The notes beneath the pieces are model-generated. The model had not been told where the DNA came from and made no database searches. It saw only the letters and a list, made by a program, of their open reading frames with translations. Below are positions 8,475 through 12,396 of a DNA stretch of 12,396 nt, one piece after another (position 1 is the stretch's first letter; each line of letters starts with the position of its first letter). The translations under genes were made by a program, and so were the position numbers. Source of the DNA: an uncultured Wenzhouxiangella sp. (GTDB lineage Bacteria > Pseudomonadota > Gammaproteobacteria > Xanthomonadales > Wenzhouxiangellaceae); contig CALEIM010000115.1 in assembly GCA_937876395.1 (NCBI GenBank), forward strand, positions 1 to 12,396, in the 5' to 3' direction.

Positions 8475-10951
8475 GCTCAGCTTGCCCGAACCCCTGCTGG
8501 CACTGCGGTGAGCCGGTGCCCGCCGACCTGCGCCTGAGCGTCCGCATCGGCGGTCAGGATCGGGCCATGTGCTGCCACGGCTGTCAGGCCGTTGCCAGCC
8601 TGATCGACCGGGCGGGCCTCGGCCGCTACTATGATTTTCGCGATGCCCTGCCCGAGCGCCCTGACAATCTCACCCAACAGGAGGACTACAGCGCCTGGGA
8701 CCGGCCGGCAATTCTCGATCACTACGCGCGCCGCGACTGCGACAATCTGGCCGGCTTAAGCCTGGTCATCGAAAATGTTCACTGCGCGGCCTGCGCCTGG
8801 CTGATCAAGCGCTTCGTCGGCGAGCTCGACGGCGTGGCCGAAATCCAGGTGGACATTGGCGATGGCCGCGCCCGGCTGAACTTTGACCCTGAGCGCACAC
8901 AGTTGAGTGAAGTCGCCGGCCGTCTGGCCGCGCTCGGCTACCGCCCGCATCTCGACTCACCCAGAGCCGGCGAGCAGCGTGACCGTCTTGAACGCCGCCG
9001 CCTGCTCAAGGCGATTGCGGTCGCCGGCCTGGGCATGATGCAGGTGATGAGCTATGCCCTGGCCGGCTACATCGGCGCCTTTCAGGACATCGATCCGACC
9101 AGCGAACGCTTCTTTCAGCTCATCAGCATGCTGGTTGCCGTGCCGGTGGCGCTCTATGCCGGGCGGATTTTCTACGCCTCCGCCTGGCGCACGCTCCGGC
9201 AGGGTCGGATGGGCATGGATGTGCCGGTTGCCGCCGCCATGCTGCTGGCTTTGGGAACGAGCATCGTCATCACCTTTCTCGACGCCGGTGAAGCCTATTT
9301 CGACTCGGTGGTGATGTTCATCTTTTTTTTGCTGCTGGGCCGCTATGCCGTGCTGGTCAGCCGCCAGCGCGCCGGCTCGGTGCATTCGGCCCTGGCGCGC
9401 GCCCTGCCGACCGCCGCACGACGCCTCACGGCCGACGGCAGCAGCGAGGCGGTCGCCCTGATCGAGCTTGCCGCCGGTGATCGTGTCGTGCTCAGCGGCG
9501 GTGAAACCGTACCGGCTGATGGCCGCATTGTTTCCGGCCGAGCGATGATCGACGAGGCGCTTTTGTCCGGAGAATCGGCGCCGCGCCGGCGAGGCGAGGG
9601 TGAAACCGTGCTCGCCGGCTCCCTGCTGCGTGATGGCAACGCGGTGATCGAGGTGGCCGGCGTCGGCCAGGCCACGGTACTTTCGGGCATCGTCGAGCTG
9701 CTGGAACGAGCCCGCGGGCACAAGCCGCACGTGGCCCAGATGATTGATCGCTTCGCCGGCTGGTTCGTCGCTTTCGTACTCACCGGCGCGGTCATGACCG
9801 CGCTGGCCTGGTGGAACATCGATCCGGAGCGCATCCTGCCGGTGGTGATCAGCGTGCTGGTGGTGTCCTGTCCCTGCGCTCTGGCGTTGGGCACGCCGGT
9901 CGCGCTCGCCTCGGCCAGCCGCGGCTTCGCCCGGCTGGGCATTCTGGCGACCAGCAGCAATGTGCTGGAAAAATTGCCCGGAATCACCCACGTCGTGCTC
10001 GACAAGACCGGCACCTTGACGGATCCGCACATGCACATCGCCGAAGTTCGCAGTGCCGTAGAACTCGGCTCACGCAGCGCCATTCTGCGCCTGGCCGGCC
10101 GCCTGGAACGGGTCAGCCGGCATCCGGTGGCAAGTGCCTTTAGCGCTTTTGACGACGGTGGCCCGGTCGAGCAGGGCGAGGCGGTCGTGGCAGCGGGAGT
10201 CCAGGGTCGGATCGATGGACAGAATCTGTTTCTCGGCAAACCGGCCTGGGTTGCCGAAAAGCTCGGCCAGGCGCTGGAAGCGCCGGGTACCGGGCTGTGG
10301 ATCGCTTTGGCCGATGATCAGCAACTGATCGCCTGGCTGCGACTCGACAGCCCGCTACGCCGCGGTGCTGCCGAACTGGTTGCCGAGCTCCAGGCCAGAA
10401 ATCTCGAAGTATCACTCGCCTCAGGCGACCGCAGCGCCAACGTTGCAGCCATGGCCAAGCGTCTCGGCGTCGAGCGTTTTGCCGGCGATCTTGAGCCGTC
10501 CGACAAGCTCGATCTGGTGCGCCGCCTGCAAGCCAACGGCGCCCGGGTGGCGATGCTCGGCGACGGCATCAACGACGCGCCGGTGCTGGCCGGGGCCGAC
10601 GTTTCCCTGACCCTGGCCGAGGGTGCTGATATCGCGCGCACCCAAGCCGATCTGATCGTCACCGGGCGCGGTCTGGAACGCGTCGCCCAGGCGTTTGAGC
10701 TGGCCCCGCGCGTGGTCCGCATCATCCACCAGAACCTGGTCTGGGCCTTTGCCTACAACCTGAGCGCGTTGCCGCTGGCCGCCATGGGCTTTGTCCCGCC
10801 GTGGCTTGCCGCCATCGGCATGTCGGCTTCCAGCCTGCTGGTGGTCGGCAACGGCCACCGCGCCGGACGCCTGCCGCGACAATCGGGCAACAATCCGCAT
10901 CCCGCGGGCAAAAAAACAGCCCGTAGCGACGTATCCACCGCCGGCGCCTGA
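8471..10951 (+). CDS. ccoI: CcoI/FixI: copper-exporting P1B-type ATPase for cbb3 oxidase
   Basis: 826-aa copper-transporting P-type ATPase that exports Cu(I) across the inner membrane for oxidase maturation. A Cys-rich N-terminal domain has CWHC (9-12) and CCHGC (34-38). A heavy-metal-associated domain with CAAC (105-108) follows. The core has the actuator motif SGES (366-369), the membrane metal site CPC (467-469), the phosphorylation motif DKTGT with D511, and GDGIND with D698. The C-terminal helices end in a long, basic, low-complexity tail after GMSASSLLVVGN. I chose GTG 8471-8473 because it overlaps the ccoH stop as GTGA and removes 21 residues unlike any CcoI N-terminus encoded inside ccoH. 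ccoS begins 9 bases after its stop. All catalytic residues are present. Confidence 0.97.
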   Translation: MSSACPNPCWHCGEPVPADLRLSVRIGGQDRAMCCHGCQAVASLIDRAGLGRYYDFRDALPERPDNLTQQEDYSAWDRPAILDHYARRDCDNLAGLSLVIENVHCAACAWLIKRFVGELDGVAEIQVDIGDGRARLNFDPERTQLSEVAGRLAALGYRPHLDSPRAGEQRDRLERRRLLKAIAVAGLGMMQVMSYALAGYIGAFQDIDPTSERFFQLISMLVAVPVALYAGRIFYASAWRTLRQGRMGMDVPVAAAMLLALGTSIVITFLDAGEAYFDSVVMFIFFLLLGRYAVLVSRQRAGSVHSALARALPTAARRLTADGSSEAVALIELAAGDRVVLSGGETVPADGRIVSGRAMIDEALLSGESAPRRRGEGETVLAGSLLRDGNAVIEVAGVGQATVLSGIVELLERARGHKPHVAQMIDRFAGWFVAFVLTGAVMTALAWWNIDPERILPVVISVLVVSCPCALALGTPVALASASRGFARLGILATSSNVLEKLPGITHVVLDKTGTLTDPHMHIAEVRSAVELGSRSAILRLAGRLERVSRHPVASAFSAFDDGGPVEQGEAVVAAGVQGRIDGQNLFLGKPAWVAEKLGQALEAPGTGLWIALADDQQLIAWLRLDSPLRRGAAELVAELQARNLEVSLASGDRSANVAAMAKRLGVERFAGDLEPSDKLDLVRRLQANGARVAMLGDGINDAPVLAGADVSLTLAEGADIARTQADLIVTGRGLERVAQAFELAPRVVRIIHQNLVWAFAYNLSALPLAAMGFVPPWLAAIGMSASSLLVVGNGHRAGRLPRQSGNNPHPAGKKTARSDVSTAGA

Positions 10952-10960
10952 ACCATAGCA

Positions 10961-11140
10961 ATGGAAATTATCTACGTCCTCATCCCCCTGTCGGTACTGC
11001 TGATGACGCTGGCTATCGGCGCGTTCTTCTGGGCGGTGCGCAATGACCAGTTCGAAGACCTCGACACCCCGGCGCTGGACATTCTTGATGATGATCCGCG
11101 CGAACAAAACCAGACCGAAGAAACGCAGTCGGCAGATTGA
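10961..11140 (+). CDS. ccoS: CcoS: small cbb3 oxidase maturation protein
   Basis: 59-aa single-helix membrane protein, starting MEIIYVLIPLSVLLMTLAIG and ending EETQSAD. The FFWAVRNDQFEDLDTPALDI segment at residues 22-41 is the CcoS signature: a helix followed by W-A-V-R and an acidic FEDLDTP-like motif. CcoS is required for insertion of cofactors (heme b and CuB) into CcoN. The C-terminal tail after residue 41 is acidic. The ATG lies 9 bases after the ccoI stop, with no clear Shine-Dalgarno, so it is probably read from the operon message. It is the last gene of the continuous cbb3 operon. Confidence 0.95.
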   Translation: MEIIYVLIPLSVLLMTLAIGAFFWAVRNDQFEDLDTPALDILDDDPREQNQTEETQSAD

Positions 11141-11327
11141 CGTCACCAGGCTCTTGGCGCATGTCAGTGATTCATGGCTGACCTGGAAATTTATTGTTCA
11201 CAACCTGACCGGATTTACGCAGATTTTGCGTTATTGAGGTATCGCCTGCCTCTTTCTCATTCAGAGGACAGCCAGGTGTGAGCTTGAACTGACCCGCCAT
11301 CCTTTTGAATCAGGGAGTAAATAAAAA
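11141..11327 (+). other. Intergenic spacer between ccoS and the secreted-protein gene
   Basis: 187 bases, more AT-rich than the flanking genes. It holds imperfect inverted repeats, including GTCAG (11163-11167) with CTGAC (11178-11182), followed by AAATTTATT. A second weak pair is CCTCT (11249-11253) with AGAGG (11263-11267). These might end the ccoS message but neither is a convincing terminator. I see no FNR box and no convincing sigma-70 promoter. A Shine-Dalgarno AGGGAG at 11312-11317 precedes the ATG at 11328. Confidence 0.45.
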
Positions 11328-11885
11328 ATGAAATACCTTTTTGCAGTGCTGAGCAGCCTGCTCTTGGCCGGCACCGCTGTGGCCAGCAATATCGGCGATA
11401 TCGCGCCGCCCGCATCCCGCGCAACGGCAGCCAACATCAGCATTACTGGCACGGAAACGGACGGTGGCACAGGCGACTGCTCCTTTGTCACCATTGACAT
11501 AACCGCCGACATCGAGGGCACGAACGATCTGGGCGAAGGCCTTGACCAGGTTCGCTTTGCGGTCTGGGACGATGCCCAGGAAATGGACTTCGAAATCGTT
11601 TCCGTGCCAGTCGGTGATACCCAAACCGTGAATGTAACGCTGACCTTCGAAGGGCAGGTTGGTCTGAGCGCGCCGGGCGTCGGCGTTTACATCTCTTCGG
11701 ATGGATCGACCGTGTATTCGGAAGATCCGTTCTACCCTGATGTCGTTGCCGGATCCTGCCCCGGCGGCGACAACGGCATACCCACCTCGCCGCTCTCGGT
11801 TCCGGTCAACAGCGCCTGGTCGCTGATCCTGCTCAGCGGAGTGCTGGCACTGCTCGGCTTCGGCGTACTGCGTTCTCGAGGCTGA
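11328..11885 (+). CDS. Secreted protein with variant IPTL-CTERM-like sorting tail
   Basis: 185-aa protein of unknown function. It has a Sec signal peptide (hydrophobic core YLFAVLSSLLLAGTAVA, cleavage likely after residue 19, AVA|S). The mature part (20-150) is acidic, Thr/Val/Gly-rich and beta-strand-like, with two cysteines (C51, C144) that could form a disulfide. The C-terminus has the three-part form of a sorting signal: VPVNSAW at 159-165, a hydrophobic helix (SLILLSGVLALLGFGV), then RSR. The Pro and Trp spacing matches the IPTLSEW motif of IPTL-CTERM proteins (TIGR04174), which are thought to be processed by an exosortase; no such enzyme is in this window. AGGGAG lies 10 bases before ATG. 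The gene is separated from ccoS by 187 bases and ends before strong hairpins, so it is probably its own unit. Confidence 0.85.
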   Translation: MKYLFAVLSSLLLAGTAVASNIGDIAPPASRATAANISITGTETDGGTGDCSFVTIDITADIEGTNDLGEGLDQVRFAVWDDAQEMDFEIVSVPVGDTQTVNVTLTFEGQVGLSAPGVGVYISSDGSTVYSEDPFYPDVVAGSCPGGDNGIPTSPLSVPVNSAWSLILLSGVLALLGFGVLRSRG

Positions 11886-11902
11886 TCAAGCCAGCAACGG
11901 TT

Positions 11903-11927
11903 GGTGCCGCGTCGACGACGCGGCACC
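11903..11927. repeat. Perfect inverted repeat after the secreted-protein gene
   Basis: Arms GGTGCCGCGTC (11903-11913) and GACGCGGCACC (11917-11927) are perfect complements over 11 bp with a 3-base centre. It starts 17 bases after the stop codon. There is no T-tract after it (TTCACCTG), so it may act as an RNA 3' stabiliser or an operator rather than an intrinsic terminator. Confidence 0.7.
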
Positions 11928-11946
11928 TTCACCTGAAAACGCTCAT

Positions 11947-11985
11947 CCGGCGCCGGCCATCCCGGTCGGCGCCGGTTTGATTTTC
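11947..11985 (+). terminator. Probable intrinsic terminator
   Basis: Positions 11947-11958 (CCGGCGCCGGCC) pair with 11964-11975 (GGTCGGCGCCGG) to give a 12-bp stem with one G-U pair and a 5-base loop (ATCCC). TTTGATTTT follows. It lies about 60 bases past the secreted-protein stop and about 30 bases before the next start, and separates that gene from the SafE-like fragment. Confidence 0.75.
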
Positions 11986-12016
11986 ACGTCGATCAGCCCA
12001 ACCATGGTCTGCGACC

Positions 12017-12205
12017 ATGAACCCTGAAACCGCTCTGCTGACCGGCCTGCTGGCCGGCCTGTTTGGCTCTACCCACTGCGCCGGCATGTGCGGCGGAATC
12101 GTGGGCCTGCTGCACGCCCAGATTCCGCGCGGCAAGGCGCATGTGGCGGTCGGCTTTCATATCGGGCGAATCACCAGCTATCTCGGCATCGGCCTGATTG
12201 CCGAG
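12017..12205 (+). pseudogene. 5' fragment of a TauE/SafE-family membrane protein (COG2836-like), truncated at a junction
   Basis: ATG 12017 opens MNPETALLTGLLAGLFGSTH, followed by CAGMCGG. The HCAGMCGG motif (residues 20-27) is typical of the SafE-like proteins often found beside cco genes, and its His/Cys residues suggest copper handling (inference). Recognisable sequence continues through SYLGIGLIA (residues 54-62, to 12202). The frame then stays open to the window end, but the residues become unrelated (ENAHGRAYGS...) because the DNA is now the antisense of a sigma-factor gene. Family members are normally well over 200 aa with several helices, so most of the protein is missing. No good Shine-Dalgarno is seen. 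Either the gene is truncated by rearrangement or the window is chimeric here. Confidence 0.8.
12182..12205. repeat. Imperfect palindrome at the SafE/sigma junction
   Basis: This 24-bp stretch has perfect 7-bp arms CTCGGCA (12182-12188) and TGCCGAG (12199-12205) around a 10-base centre. Read rightwards it encodes LGIGLIA, normal for the SafE-like protein. Read leftwards it encodes LGNQADAE, normal for an ECF sigma factor. Both genes are intact up to it and lost beyond it, so it marks the recombination or chimera point. Confidence 0.75.
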
Positions 12206-12346
12206 AATGCGCATGGCCGTGCGTACGGTTCTACCCAGATGTTTCTGCACCAGCATGGCATAGGCCCTTTCATCGCCTTGGGCGATGCGCCGCATCAGCG
12301 CATCATCCTCATCCGTTTGGGCAGTATGTTCTTCTTCCGGCGTCAC
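12182..12346 (-). pseudogene. 5' fragment of an ECF-type RNA polymerase sigma factor, truncated at a junction
   Basis: The minus-strand frame starts at GTG (12344-12346) with a Glu/Asp-rich leader (MTPEEEHTAQTDEDDA). It then shows the start of sigma region 2: LMRRIAQGDERAYAMLVQKH and RTAMRILGNQADAE (to residue 55). Such proteins normally continue into an acidic region 2.2 (D-V-x-Q-E-V-F type), which is missing. From 12181 leftwards the frame runs antisense through the SafE-like gene to a stop at 11993, giving unrelated residues. A purine-rich AAAAAAGGA on the minus strand about 12 bases upstream may be the ribosome site. Regions 2.2 to 4 are absent, so the fragment cannot be a working sigma factor. 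Confidence 0.78.
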
Positions 12347-12396
12347 AGCAGTCTTTCGTCCTTTTTTCCTGTACCATGCTGTTCACATGCTTTTAG
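12347..12396 (-). other. Upstream region of the sigma-factor fragment
   Basis: Fifty bases at the window edge, less GC-rich than the rest. Apart from a purine-rich candidate ribosome site, I see no promoter motif or coding start that can be supported. Confidence 0.3.

Noticed and set aside
8957..10239. Long minus-strand open frames opposite ccoI
   Set aside because: Antisense of a fully conserved P-type ATPase, with His/Gln/Arg-rich composition and no domain.
10840..10951. Possible frameshift at the ccoI C-terminus, where the tail becomes low-complexity
   Set aside because: The segment GNGHRAGRLPRQ still resembles the usual basic end of CcoI in the same frame, and no alternative frame improves it.
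12088..12396. Plus-strand open frame of 102 codons at the right end
   Set aside because: It is out of frame with the SafE-like start and then antisense to the sigma fragment; composition is Arg/His/Ser-rich with no motif.

Overview
The window is GC-rich, densely coding bacterial DNA. It looks like a gammaproteobacterium (a Xanthomonadales/Chromatiales-like lineage would fit). The reasons are the cbb3 oxidase gene set in gammaproteobacterial style, an Anr/FNR-type promoter, a DUF2868/DUF3482 gene pair of the kind known from Pseudomonas and relatives, and a secreted protein with an IPTL-CTERM-like tail. Exact taxonomy cannot be fixed from this window.

Layout. Positions 84-2947 (minus strand) hold a two-gene unit: a four-helix membrane protein (DUF2868) followed, with a GTGA stop/start overlap, by an Era-like GTPase with a DUF3482 C-terminus. 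Positions 2948-3128 are a divergent control region with a perfect FNR box (TTGAT-N4-ATCAA), a -10 element at class II spacing and a Shine-Dalgarno site for ccoN. Positions 3129-11140 (plus strand) are one tight operon: ccoN, ccoO, ccoQ, ccoP, a small two-helix membrane protein of unknown function, ccoG, ccoH/fixH, ccoI and ccoS. Five junctions in it are ATGA or GTGA overlaps. ccoQ and ccoS are short (57 and 59 aa). Positions 11328-11885 encode a secreted protein with a variant IPTL-CTERM tail, followed by two strong hairpins; the second looks like a terminator. Positions 12017-12396 are abnormal: the first ~62 codons of a TauE/SafE-family membrane protein run head-on into the first ~55 codons of an ECF-type sigma factor on the other strand. 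Both genes lose their C-termini at a 24-bp imperfect palindrome that fits both proteins.

How it works together. CcoN, CcoO and CcoP form the high-affinity terminal oxidase, and CcoQ is its small accessory subunit. CcoG (copper reductase), CcoI (copper P-type ATPase), CcoH and CcoS are assembly and maturation factors. The SafE-like protein is commonly a further neighbour of this set. The FNR-type promoter predicts induction at low oxygen. I see no clearly new multi-gene system. The least explained items are the DUF2868/GTPase pair, the 94-aa membrane protein inside the operon, the sorted secreted protein, and the broken right end, which is most likely a rearrangement or assembly/amplification chimera.
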